The notes under the pieces: generated by a model
Seen by the model: only the letters and a program-made list of their open reading frames with translations
Database searches by the model: none
What the model was told of the DNA's origin: nothing
NCBI RefSeq assembly: GCF_900142925.1
Contig: NZ_FRCN01000022.1
Location: 31,043 to 95,042, forward strand
Length of the DNA: 64,000 nt
Origin: Chitinophaga sp. CF418
Lineage (GTDB): Bacteria > Bacteroidota > Bacteroidia > Chitinophagales > Chitinophagaceae
Direction of reading: 5' to 3'
Shown here: piece after piece, positions 34,069 to 43,121 of the stretch
Numbering within the stretch: the stretch's first letter is position 1
Layout of the letters: each line of letters opens with the position of its first letter
Made by a program: the position numbers and the translations under genes

Positions 34069-34959
34069 ATGCAAAAGATAGCCTGTTATATCATATTGTG
34101 TTTATTACTTGGAAATGTAGCTGCCATTGCGCAGGATACGAGTCTGCTGAATATCTTGAACGATTCTGAGAATGCTGCTGATAAGGCGCATATTGTAACC
34201 GGAACGTTCAAAGCCACACAGCTGATCAATATGCCTACTGTAGAATCGCCCGGTAAACAAAACCTGCAGTTCCTCATTATGCACCGTTTCGGAAAGCTGA
34301 ATGAAGGTGCTTATGAGCTGTTCGGACTGGACAATGCTTCTATCCGCTTTGGCCTGGATTATGGGTTAACTGACAGGTTATCTGTTGGCGTAGGCAGAAG
34401 CTCTGTTGACAAGGCATTTGATGGCAATATCAAGTACAAGATATTACGTCAATCAGAAGGCACAGGCGCCGTGCCTGTCTCGATCAGTCTTTATGAACTC
34501 GTGACTCACTATACACAGCGTTATACAGATAAGTCTTTTCTGAATACGCGTTTCCGTACCAGTTATACTTCCCAGTTACTCATAGCCAGGAAGTTTTCAC
34601 GTAACCTTTCTCTGCAGCTGGCGCCATCATGGACGCATTATAACCTGGTAGCTACACCGCAGGATAATAATGACGTCTTTGCCATCAGTGCAGGCGGCAG
34701 AATGAAGTTCACCAAGAGGATGAGTTTTACTGCTGAATATAACTATCTGTTAGCTGACCCGGTAGTGTCAACTAAGGCATATAATTCGCTCTCCATGGGA
34801 ATAGACATTGAGACAGGCGGACACGTATTTCAGCTGGTATTCACCAATTCCAATGGAATGGTCGGACCTTATTACCTGTCTAAAACAAATGGTAGCTGGG
34901 GTAAAGGGGATATCTTCTTCGGATTCAATATCTCGAGGAATTTCAACTTCAGAAAGTAA
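34069..34959 (+). CDS. DUF5777 family outer-membrane barrel
   Basis: A 296-residue protein started at ATG 34069 (MQKIACYIILCLLLGNVAAIAQ signal peptide); an upstream GTG would overlap yceI by 19 bp. The opening TGTFKATQLINMPTVESPGK and LQFLIMHRFGKLNEGAYELFGLD block are DUF5777 landmarks, followed by transmembrane strands (IRFGLDYGLTDRLSVGVGRS ...). In Bacteroidota it is regularly found beside YceI and cytochrome-like genes, as here. Outer membrane; substrate unknown. Confidence 0.82.
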   Translation: MQKIACYIILCLLLGNVAAIAQDTSLLNILNDSENAADKAHIVTGTFKATQLINMPTVESPGKQNLQFLIMHRFGKLNEGAYELFGLDNASIRFGLDYGLTDRLSVGVGRSSVDKAFDGNIKYKILRQSEGTGAVPVSISLYELVTHYTQRYTDKSFLNTRFRTSYTSQLLIARKFSRNLSLQLAPSWTHYNLVATPQDNNDVFAISAGGRMKFTKRMSFTAEYNYLLADPVVSTKAYNSLSMGIDIETGGHVFQLVFTNSNGMVGPYYLSKTNGSWGKGDIFFGFNISRNFNFRK

Positions 34960-35051
34960 CGAAAGGAATTGATCACTGCGCACAGCAGTTACGAAAAATA
35001 GAGCGTTCTAAGAGAAGAACCATTTACGGACAGGTAGAACAACAAACCTAT

Positions 35052-35131
35052 GCCAACGGGGCGTTGGCCGGCAGGTTGAGGAAAGCGGTCGTTCATCAGG
35101 ACGCCGCCTTCCCCGCCTGCCTGGCTTTTTT
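35052..35131 (+). terminator. two-hairpin terminator of the envelope redox cluster
   Basis: GCCAACG-GGG-CGTTGGC (35052-35068) is followed by a long stem with GGCAGG (35070) pairing to CCTGCC (35116) and an inner GGAAaGCGG/CCGCcTTCC stem, then TGGCTTTTTT. It could also act as a short structured RNA. Confidence 0.65.
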
Positions 35132-35139
35132 ATAGTGGT

Positions 35140-35571
35140 TTAAGCTTTTGTCCATACAGTAGTGCGGCCCAGTAAGGGAATACCTACATAACCTTTGATC
35201 TGTAATATATTTCCCCTGAATCTCATCACGCAGCTATACGTCTTTCCACTTTTTGGATCATAGATCCTTCCACCTTCCCACTCGCCGTCATCATAGGTGA
35301 AATTGGTTAACAGTACCAGGTCCTGGAGCTTACGATTCCGCAGCTTCGGGTCAGGATTCTTGATATCTGTCCTGGAGCTTCCATCAGGTTCGTACATATT
35401 CTTACCCCAAACCAGTTTGCCAAAATATTTATTGCCGCTTTTATAGATCTCGATCTTACCATCTTTTTCTTCGTTCAGCCATGTACCAAGTATTTTATCT
35501 CCCGCATTTTGTGCAAAAATGTTGCCTGTAGCAACCAGTAATGTAAACAGGAGCAGAGTGAGTTTTGTCAT
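35140..35571 (-). CDS. DUF2147 domain periplasmic protein
   Basis: A 143-residue protein with signal peptide (MTKLTLLLFTLLVATGNIFA) and a DUF2147 domain: ILGTWLNEEKDGKIEIYKSG, YFGKLVWGKNMYEPDGSSR, LVLLTNFTYDDGEWEGGRIY. These small secreted sandwiches are common in Bacteroidota; their role is not established. Converges with the cluster on the + strand across the 35052 terminator. Confidence 0.85.
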   Translation of the reverse strand: MTKLTLLLFTLLVATGNIFAQNAGDKILGTWLNEEKDGKIEIYKSGNKYFGKLVWGKNMYEPDGSSRTDIKNPDPKLRNRKLQDLVLLTNFTYDDGEWEGGRIYDPKSGKTYSCVMRFRGNILQIKGYVGIPLLGRTTVWTKA

Positions 35572-35854
35572 TGTTGAATGTTTAAAAATGTTTCACGGGT
35601 ATCCGGTCATACCGGTATGAATAAGCTGCAATATTCAGGCCGTTCCCGGTTATCTGCAGCCGAATGCTTTTTGTGAACATGTGCTATTGCAGAAAGTGAT
35701 ATAACTCAATGGTTTCGTGTATACTCTTCCTGTGATAGGTATGATAATTTTCATTCATATTATATTTATATCATAAATATCTCTATATTAGAAACCAGGT
35801 TGTGTATAGTTAGTGGATTACCATCAGAGGGATCCATCTAGTTCCCAGTTACTT
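35572..35854. other. intergenic region upstream of the giant surface protein
   Basis: About 280 bp between divergent genes, AT-rich toward the right. I found no consensus pair of promoter boxes and no hairpin. Confidence 0.3.
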
Positions 35855-38800
35855 ATGAATCGAATTGCCATTGGATTATTGAAAACTTTGTCGCCGGTAT
35901 TTTTTTTTGTATCAACAGCAATAGCACAAAAGGGATATATCTACGTACATGTCAGCGCACTAAATGAGGAATCATCTCCTGATTTTCAGTTCACTATGAA
36001 CGGAGGCCCAACGGTTGTTCCTGACATCTACCTGAATGATCAGCCACTTGTGCCTGGGCGTACCTATGATATAGGGGCCAGTCATGGCATTACTGCTGGC
36101 GGAGTGGGAGATGGAGAGTTGTGGGCGTCTATGGAATCATCCGGACAAATTTATCACAGGACGGCTGGTAGCAGTCAGTGGACGGCCACTGGGCTGACTG
36201 GCACCTCGCTGGATGGCGCAGGACCGGGAGAGTTTGTTAATGTCGATGCTAACGGCGACGCATATTTCTTTGACGGTAGTAATCAACAGGTTATATATAC
36301 AGCAGCTGCACATGGTGGGCTGAAAGCAACAGACATCACTTATGGTGGGGGGCGTATTGCAATTGTGACAGACGATGGCAGTATCTGGAAAAATGACGGG
36401 GTATCAGCTCCTTATACCGATGCCTGGACAATACTGGCTCCTGCAGGTGCTGCCAGCCGGCTGGATATGTTATCGTCCTCGGGACAGATCGTTTACTACA
36501 GCAATAGCGGAACAGTATTTACATTACCATTTATGGGAGGAACTGCTACCAATATTGGTAGTCCCGGCACTGCGGATGTTGCATTTGACGATGATGGCAC
36601 CATCTATGCCAATGGTAGTAAATGGGGTGGAGGTACTACCTGGATATCCGATGCAACAGGCAATACATTCTTCAATCATATTACCGCCGGTCCTGCCGGG
36701 CAGGCATGGTGTACATCTGTTGCAACCAATGCCGCCGGAACAATCTATGCCCGTACGCCCGCTCAGGGTATCTGGATAGATGATGAAAGGCCGCGTCTTC
36801 CCTATAAAGGGAATGCTGTTATACTGCCCGTGGATGCAGGCAGTTATACATTGTCGGCGGTGATACCTGCGGGTTGGAACCTGGATGGTATTATACTGTA
36901 CGATCCTACAGCCAATTCAACCGCATCTGTCAGCACGGCCGAGGCAACAATCAATGTGTCAGCAGGGGAAGTAGTGCATGTGGTAGTGCGTGAAGTATTG
37001 CCGTCGCCAATAGCCATATCGCAGGCATGTGGGGTGATATCAACAGAAGATTTTGGTACTGCATCAACAGCGCCTGTGGTGACCACATCTTATCATTATC
37101 AGAATAGCAACAATATCAGTGATGGTTACTACACCATCAATACAACAGACAATGCCGGAATACTGACAGATCATACTACCGGTACCGGTAATATGATGCT
37201 TATCAACGGTGCAGCCCAGAAGGAAGTTTTTTACCGGAAAAGGCTTACCAACCTACTTACGGGACAGCCTTATAAACTGAGCTTCTGGGTGGCGAATACC
37301 AATCCGGCTGCTCCTGTCAAACCGGATATCCTGGCAGGATTGACTGCTACGGACGGCGTTGTGATTTCTTCTTTCAGTACGGGAGCTGTTACAAGTAGCG
37401 GGTGGACAGCATATACATTTACATTTAATGCGCCTGGCAATACTGCTGATATCTTCCTGCAGAATAATGCCAACGGCAGTAACGGGAACGATCTCGCTTT
37501 GGATGACATAGCGATCATTCCTATGGCGGGTGTGTTACCATCCAGCACGCTGACACCTGCAACACCGGGCATATGTGCAGGAAATGCCTGTGTTATTGCC
37601 AATACTACCGGTGGGGGCGTATGGTCCACCAACAATGCTACGGCAGCTACAGTAGATGCCACAGGGAAAATATCCGCAGTAAGCGAAGGTTATGCGGATA
37701 TCACTTATACAGTAACAGATGCTACAGGGTGCCAGGCTACTGCTATCACTACCATGACGATATACGGACGGCCAGCAGTTACTGCCACAGCAGGCAGCAC
37801 CAGCATTTGTACAGGAGGTGCAGTAACATTGTCGGCAACAGCTGGCAATACCCTGCCGCCTTACACTTATCAGTGGTCGTCTTCACCCGCTGCCGGAGGC
37901 GCCATTACCAATGATCAGTTACAGAATACCACTGCTGCTCCTTCTTCCGCTGGCAGCAGTTATACATATATTGTCACTACTGTTGACGGACGCGGATGTA
38001 CCTCTTCAGCAGCTACAACTGTTGTTACTGTTAATCCGCCGCCTGTTGCTACTATCAGCTATCCGGCAGATCTCTGTGCAGCAGGTATCGCTCCTGTGAC
38101 CCAAACCGGTATTACAGGCGGTGTATACAGTGGTACTACCGGATTGATCATCGACGCAACTACGGGTACAATCGACCTGCAGAAAAGTACTACAGGTACA
38201 CATACCGTCACCTATACATTTACCGACGGACAGTGTACAGCTACTATAACAGCTAATTTAAATATTCATGGTCTGCCGCTGATAGCCGCTATTTCCGGCG
38301 ATTCTGCTGTGTGCGAAGGACAAAAGATCGGTCTGAACAACGCTACAGCTGCAGGTACCTGGAGCAGCGATAATACCGCCATTGCTACTGTAGATGCTGT
38401 GGGTACAGTAACAGGTATATCAGCAGGAACGGCTTCCATTGTTTATACTGTTACAGATAATTATGGCTGTACCAGTAGCGCAGATGCCAGCATCACGGTG
38501 AATGCACTCCCCACGGCAACTATTGCCTACGGACGTGCTGTATATTGTTTTACCGGTACTGCTGATGTAATGCAAACGGGTATTACCGGTGGCATATTCA
38601 GCACTACAGCCGGATTGGTGATTGATGCACAGACAGGAAGACTCGATCTCGGCGCGAGTGTACCTGGTGTATATACAGTAAACTATACTTTCAAAAATGG
38701 TATTTGCGCAAATAATACTACAACAACCGTGACGATAGAAGGCAAGCCTTTCGTTGCGCCCATTGCGGGGAACAATATGATATGTATTGACAACCTTGGC

Positions 38801-40324
38801 ACTACCCTGAGCAGCGCTACCAGCGGAGGAAAATGGAGCAGCAGTGATAACAATGTACTGCTGGTAGACCCCACGGGACATGCAAGAGGAATAGCGCCCG
38901 GTACAGCTGTTGTTACTTATGAGATCACTACGGTCAGTGGTTGTACTAATACAACTGATTTTACAATGGTAATACCACCATTACCTACATTCAGCGCATC
39001 AACCACGCCCGCAACCTGCAGCAACAGCAGTGATGGCGGTATTACTGTACAGCCGCCCGGTAATGGTTATCAGTATGCTTTGAATGGTAACTGGGGAACG
39101 GTAAATACATTTTCCAACCTGAATGGAGGTGATTATAGTGTGCAGGTGATGAATGAAAAAGGTTGTATTTCAGCGCCGGATACCATCACTGTAGTAGCGC
39201 CAGGTCCTATTGGACTGATCGTAACACCGAAAGACATTACCTGTCATGGGGAAAGTACAGGTTCCCTCTCACTGACTGCTGTGGGTGGCACGCCGCCTTA
39301 CCGTGTAGCATGGAGCACCGGCGCCACCAACAATAAGATCACTAATCTGCCGGCAGGAGACTATAGTGTGACAGTAACAGATAAGAATGGGTGTTCATCA
39401 TCTATCAATGTAACACTGACAGAACTATTCCCGGTATTTGTAGTCAATGATCCTGTAAAGCAGGAGGGCGGTTTGCTGACTATTTCGGGAAAGGCAATGC
39501 CTCGTGCTGATATATTGGTTACTTATCCTGATGGTAGTATTACTACAACACATACTGATGCCAAAGGCAATTTCAGCACGCTTTCTCCTGACGTAGTTGG
39601 CACGGGAACGATCACAATCACTGTAACAGATCCTTACAGTAAAGGCAACTGTACCAAATACCTCAGTTACAATAATAGTACGGTTGCTGATCTGTCTATT
39701 ATTAAAAGTATTACAGTTGCTGATGCACCGACAATAGGAGATGAAGCGACTTTCACCATCACGGTAAATAATAAGGGATTGGACCATGCTACACGTGTGA
39801 TTGTAACAGATGATATTTCCAATATGCTGGAAGACGTCGTGAATATTACTACTACTGACGGTAATACCACCTTCAATACCCGTACGCGGCAGGTAGTGTG
39901 GACCATCGACACCGTCTATGTAAATAAACCTTTGCAGTTATCATTTACCACCCGTATTACCAGGGGAGGCTTGCTGGAGAATACGGCAGTTGTATCCGGC
40001 CAGGAACCAGATCCTGATGAGAGTAACAACACTGCCACCATCAAACCTGTGGAGATCTCTCCCGATCTCTATATTCCCAATGTAGTGACGGCTAATGGTG
40101 ATGGTAAGAATGATTACTTCATCGTGAGGGGCATAGAGCAGTATCCGGGTTCTGTACTTGAAGTATATAACCGTTGGGGCAACCAGGTGTATTACTCCGG
40201 CAACTATGGTAACAATTGGGGAGGAGCAGGATTATCTGCAGGGATCTATTATTATGTACTAAAGATCAATTTGTCCCGTACTGTAAAGGTATATAAGGGA
40301 TACATAGAGCTGATCCAAAAATAA
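35855..40324 (+). CDS. T9SS type B sorted multidomain surface protein
   Basis: A 1489-residue protein, start at ATG 35855 (signal peptide to about residue 25) rather than an upstream GTG. Residues 50-330 hold propeller-like repeats. A discoidin-like block follows (about 400-560), then several bacterial Ig-like copies (GGVWSTNNATAATVDATGKI; AAGTWSSDNTAIATVDAVGT; GGKWSSSDNNVLLVDPTGHA), two SprB-type repeats (TCSNSSDGGITVQPPG; DITCHGESTGSLSLTAVGGT), a DUF11 domain and the gliding-type C-terminal domain (YIPNVVTANGDGKNDYFIVR ... VYNRWGNQVYYS). The last directs export by type IX secretion. Likely an adhesin. A PorP/SprF gene follows 4 bp later. Confidence 0.88.
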   Translation: MNRIAIGLLKTLSPVFFFVSTAIAQKGYIYVHVSALNEESSPDFQFTMNGGPTVVPDIYLNDQPLVPGRTYDIGASHGITAGGVGDGELWASMESSGQIYHRTAGSSQWTATGLTGTSLDGAGPGEFVNVDANGDAYFFDGSNQQVIYTAAAHGGLKATDITYGGGRIAIVTDDGSIWKNDGVSAPYTDAWTILAPAGAASRLDMLSSSGQIVYYSNSGTVFTLPFMGGTATNIGSPGTADVAFDDDGTIYANGSKWGGGTTWISDATGNTFFNHITAGPAGQAWCTSVATNAAGTIYARTPAQGIWIDDERPRLPYKGNAVILPVDAGSYTLSAVIPAGWNLDGIILYDPTANSTASVSTAEATINVSAGEVVHVVVREVLPSPIAISQACGVISTEDFGTASTAPVVTTSYHYQNSNNISDGYYTINTTDNAGILTDHTTGTGNMMLINGAAQKEVFYRKRLTNLLTGQPYKLSFWVANTNPAAPVKPDILAGLTATDGVVISSFSTGAVTSSGWTAYTFTFNAPGNTADIFLQNNANGSNGNDLALDDIAIIPMAGVLPSSTLTPATPGICAGNACVIANTTGGGVWSTNNATAATVDATGKISAVSEGYADITYTVTDATGCQATAITTMTIYGRPAVTATAGSTSICTGGAVTLSATAGNTLPPYTYQWSSSPAAGGAITNDQLQNTTAAPSSAGSSYTYIVTTVDGRGCTSSAATTVVTVNPPPVATISYPADLCAAGIAPVTQTGITGGVYSGTTGLIIDATTGTIDLQKSTTGTHTVTYTFTDGQCTATITANLNIHGLPLIAAISGDSAVCEGQKIGLNNATAAGTWSSDNTAIATVDAVGTVTGISAGTASIVYTVTDNYGCTSSADASITVNALPTATIAYGRAVYCFTGTADVMQTGITGGIFSTTAGLVIDAQTGRLDLGASVPGVYTVNYTFKNGICANNTTTTVTIEGKPFVAPIAGNNMICIDNLGTTLSSATSGGKWSSSDNNVLLVDPTGHARGIAPGTAVVTYEITTVSGCTNTTDFTMVIPPLPTFSASTTPATCSNSSDGGITVQPPGNGYQYALNGNWGTVNTFSNLNGGDYSVQVMNEKGCISAPDTITVVAPGPIGLIVTPKDITCHGESTGSLSLTAVGGTPPYRVAWSTGATNNKITNLPAGDYSVTVTDKNGCSSSINVTLTELFPVFVVNDPVKQEGGLLTISGKAMPRADILVTYPDGSITTTHTDAKGNFSTLSPDVVGTGTITITVTDPYSKGNCTKYLSYNNSTVADLSIIKSITVADAPTIGDEATFTITVNNKGLDHATRVIVTDDISNMLEDVVNITTTDGNTTFNTRTRQVVWTIDTVYVNKPLQLSFTTRITRGGLLENTAVVSGQEPDPDESNNTATIKPVEISPDLYIPNVVTANGDGKNDYFIVRGIEQYPGSVLEVYNRWGNQVYYSGNYGNNWGGAGLSAGIYYYVLKINLSRTVKVYKGYIELIQK

Positions 40325-40328
40325 TATT

Positions 40329-41321
40329 ATGAAAAGGGCTTGTTTACTGTTCATTGCTCTGTTACTGACCTGCATGGCGCAGGCGCAGCAGGATGTGCAG
40401 TTCAGTCAGTATGTGTTTAACGGTTTAAGTATAAATCCTGCTTATGCAGGATACAGGGAAGAGTTATATCTGCACAGCACTTACCGCCAGCAGTGGGCGG
40501 GTTTCCAGGGCGCACCGCAAACAGGCACCATTGCGATGGATGGCGTTACAGATGTATATACGAAAAGAGTAGGACTAGGTGGACAGGTAACGTGGGACCG
40601 TCTTGGTCCGCAGGAGTCCATTGCACTTTATGGTTCTTATGCTTACCGTATACCTTTGGCTAATGACAGCCGTTTGAGCATCGGTCTGGGCCTGGGTGTA
40701 ACGCAATATGCAGTAGACGGCAGTTCCCGCAAATATGTTGATGCAGACGATCCTGCATTGACGCTTGGCAAACAAAGTACACTTGTGCCGGATGCCCGTT
40801 TCGGGATCTATTACAATACTTACAGAACCTTTATAGGCTTCTCTGTCATGGATCTGTTCTCTGCCTATACCGGCGGAAAAATGTACTTTGGTAACGGAAC
40901 ACTGTATTCTACTTTACGTAAATCCCGGCATATCTATCTCAGTGGGGGGACGGTGATATATCTCAACGATGATATCAAACTGAAGCCTTCTCTGATGATC
41001 AAGGATGATCTGAAAGGCCCCACTAATATCGACCTTAATGTTTTTGTATTGTTGCAGGAGCGCTTGTGGCTGGGAGCCTCTTACAGGGCGGGTGTAAACC
41101 TGTGGGGAAAAACAGCGTTAACTTCATCAGTCGATCCTGGCACAGCTATCAGTGTTATGACAGAAGTATTTGTATCAGATAATATGCGGCTGGGTTACTC
41201 TTATGATCTTTCCACGAATGGGATATCGCGTTACCAGAGAGGTTCACACGAGTTATCTATCGGTATTTTATTTCCACACAATAACAAGGTGGACAATACA
41301 CGATGTGCGAGGTATTTCTGA
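40329..41321 (+). CDS. PorP/SprF family type IX secretion membrane protein
   Basis: A 330-residue protein with signal peptide (MKRACLLFIALLLTCMAQAQ) and the SprF opening QQDVQFSQYVFNGLSINPAYAGYRE, followed by barrel strands (LYLHSTYRQQWAGFQGAPQT, VGLGGQVTWDRLGPQESIAL). SprF-like proteins act at the outer membrane and are needed to attach type B sorted adhesins to the surface. It is the usual partner of the large protein directly upstream and clearly in its operon. Confidence 0.9.
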   Translation: MKRACLLFIALLLTCMAQAQQDVQFSQYVFNGLSINPAYAGYREELYLHSTYRQQWAGFQGAPQTGTIAMDGVTDVYTKRVGLGGQVTWDRLGPQESIALYGSYAYRIPLANDSRLSIGLGLGVTQYAVDGSSRKYVDADDPALTLGKQSTLVPDARFGIYYNTYRTFIGFSVMDLFSAYTGGKMYFGNGTLYSTLRKSRHIYLSGGTVIYLNDDIKLKPSLMIKDDLKGPTNIDLNVFVLLQERLWLGASYRAGVNLWGKTALTSSVDPGTAISVMTEVFVSDNMRLGYSYDLSTNGISRYQRGSHELSIGILFPHNNKVDNTRCARYF

Positions 41322-41395
41322 TAACCCTTGATTTGTCCTATAGAATCCGTACTTAATCCTATTGCAGCAAAATCCTTCATTCGTATTTTTATTGA

Positions 41396-42313
41396 ATGAA
41401 GAATATACAGCAATTTGACGTCGCCATTATAGGTGGAGCATCCGCGGGACTTGCCGCTGCTTTAATACTTGGTCGTTCTATACGCAAAACAGTAGTATTC
41501 GACACAGGTGAACCACGTAACAAACCGGCAGCACATGCACATAATGTATTTACACGTGACGGGGTGTCACCGCTGGAGATCCTGGAAATAGGAAGGGAGC
41601 AACTGAAAGTATATCCTTCTGTCGCCATAGCGCAGGAGAGAGTGATAACAGCCGCGAAGGAAGCTGGCGGTTTCAGACTGGAAACGGCATCCGGGGGAAT
41701 TTTTATTGTCCGGAAAGTTATTCTGGCTACAGGCGTAAAGGATATTTTACCGGAGATAGCAGGTATACAGGCTTTATGGGGAAGTAAGGTGATCCATTGT
41801 CCTTACTGCCATGGCTGGGAAGCAAGGAATACGTCCGTTGGCCTGATCGGTAATGATGATATGGCCTATCATCTGATTGCAATGATCTATAACCTGAATA
41901 AAGACCTGACTATTTTTACCAACGGGAAGTGTACATTTTCAGCCGAGCAGCAGGCAAAGTTACAGCAACTGGGCATCGGGCTGATAGAAACGCCAGTAAC
42001 GGCAGTAGAAGATGAGGCAGATGGTATCAGGATCGTACTGGCAGATGGAATGGTACATCATAAGCATGCTACTTATGTCAGGGCTGCTCGTATAGAATAT
42101 CATACGGAGCTGGCTGTTCAGCTGGGATGCGAACTGGATGAGGCGGGGTCCATTAAAGTGGATGAGTTCCAGCAAACAACCGTACCGGGTATCTTTGCCG
42201 CCGGAGATGTGGCCCATCCTATGTATCACCAGGTGATGGCTGCAGCCACAGGGGGCCTTAGGGCAGGTGGTATGTGCAATGGGCAGATGTCTGCGGAAGA
42301 TTTTGAAAAATAG
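41396..42313 (+). CDS. thioredoxin-reductase-like NAD(P)/FAD oxidoreductase
   Basis: A 305-residue flavoprotein: FDVAIIGGASAGLAAALIL (FAD GxGxxG-type loop), VIHCPYCHGWEARN with a redox CxxC, and GIFAAGDVAHPMYHQVMAAA (second FAD-binding motif). The NADPH loop is weak (GLIGNDDMAYHL, with the usual GxGxxA altered), so cofactor use is uncertain. The MarR gene follows after 36 bp and may sense redox changes for it. Cytoplasmic. Confidence 0.82.
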   Translation: MKNIQQFDVAIIGGASAGLAAALILGRSIRKTVVFDTGEPRNKPAAHAHNVFTRDGVSPLEILEIGREQLKVYPSVAIAQERVITAAKEAGGFRLETASGGIFIVRKVILATGVKDILPEIAGIQALWGSKVIHCPYCHGWEARNTSVGLIGNDDMAYHLIAMIYNLNKDLTIFTNGKCTFSAEQQAKLQQLGIGLIETPVTAVEDEADGIRIVLADGMVHHKHATYVRAARIEYHTELAVQLGCELDEAGSIKVDEFQQTTVPGIFAAGDVAHPMYHQVMAAATGGLRAGGMCNGQMSAEDFEK

Positions 42314-42349
42314 TTGTAGGTTTAACTATTTTAATGATTACTTTAGTGT

Positions 42350-42799
42350 GTGAAATCACCTGAAGATATTGTTCATATAAAGGCATTGGGAGAGGCTGTA
42401 TCGGTCGTAAGAGACGCCATGCGGCATTTCGTACAACGCCGGCTGAGGGAACAGAATATTGATCTGACCTTTGAAATGCTACAGGTGATCAGCACATTGA
42501 TGGAACGTGGTGAGATCAATCAGCAGGAGATTGCCAACCTCCTGAATAAGGATAAAACCAGCATTACCTATCTGCTGGACAATCTTACTAAAAGAGGCCT
42601 GGTAATGAGAGTGGAAGATCCCAACGACAGAAGGAATAAAATTATACATATGACGGAAGCAGGCCGGCGGGTAACCGACCTGCTCATCCCCATCATACAC
42701 GAATTACATGCACAGGTCAGCAAAGGGCTGTCTGCAGATTACATTAAAAACGTAACCAGATCATTACTAGTCATTAAAAGCAATCTCGAAGAAGAGTAG
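42350..42799 (+). CDS. MarR family transcriptional regulator
   Basis: A 149-residue protein with GTG start at 42350 and the MarR winged helix: MLQVISTLMERGEINQQEIA, NLLNKDKTSITYLLDNLTKRGLVMRVEDPNDRRNKIIHMTEAGR with the DRRxK wing. It follows the oxidoreductase gene by 36 bp and probably regulates it, perhaps sensing phenolic or oxidative signals. No Cys-based sensor is obvious. Confidence 0.88.
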   Translation: MKSPEDIVHIKALGEAVSVVRDAMRHFVQRRLREQNIDLTFEMLQVISTLMERGEINQQEIANLLNKDKTSITYLLDNLTKRGLVMRVEDPNDRRNKIIHMTEAGRRVTDLLIPIIHELHAQVSKGLSADYIKNVTRSLLVIKSNLEEE

Positions 42800-42852
42800 C
42801 TTTTTTTTGATCTAATAGTTGAACGTTTAACTAATAATGATCTCAAGATTTT

Positions 42853-42920
42853 GTTACATACAGTGTAACAGTTGTAGGTTTTAAGTAGACACCGGAGTAT
42901 TCTTATTCCGGTGTTTTCAT
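42853..42920 (+). ncRNA. structured repeat copy 1 with terminator
   Basis: Begins with hairpin GTTACA-TACAG-TGTAAC, then CAGTTGTAGGTTTTAAGTAG, then ACACCGGAGTA-TTCT-TATTCCGGTGT and TTTT. It is highly similar to the copy exactly 200 bp downstream. It may serve as terminator of the MarR gene or as a small RNA. Confidence 0.55.
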
Positions 42921-43027
42921 TTAGAGAAAGTTCTGATATATGTGAAAATGAAATGGTTTTGATAAAAATCCGCGATTTGTCCAATAAAATCCAGCTTTCG
43001 TACAGCGGCTATACAAAAATGCTCTCT

Positions 43028-43035
43028 TACTTTTG
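43028..43035 (+). promoter_or_regulatory. -7 element TACTTTTG before repeat copy 2
   Basis: An exact TAnnTTTG match 18 bp before the second structured repeat. No matching TTG box at the usual spacing was found. Confidence 0.35.
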
Positions 43036-43052
43036 TAGTAGAAAAATATTTG

Positions 43053-43118
43053 ATTACAGATAATGTAACAGTTGTAGGTTTAAGCAGCACACCGGAATAT
43101 TCCTATTCCGGTGTTTTC
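43053..43118 (+). ncRNA. structured repeat copy 2 with terminator
   Basis: TTACA-GATAA-TGTAA, then CAGTTGTAGGTTTAAGCAG, then ACACCGGAATA-TTCC-TATTCCGGTGT and TTTT. The upstream -7 element TACTTTTG suggests its own short transcript. The phosphoketolase gene ends 4 bp later on the other strand. Confidence 0.55.
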
Positions 43119-43121
43119 ATT

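Noticed and set aside
41396..42313. Full classical thioredoxin reductase
   Set aside because: The NADPH-binding loop is degenerate and no thioredoxin gene is near, so only a general flavoprotein call is given.
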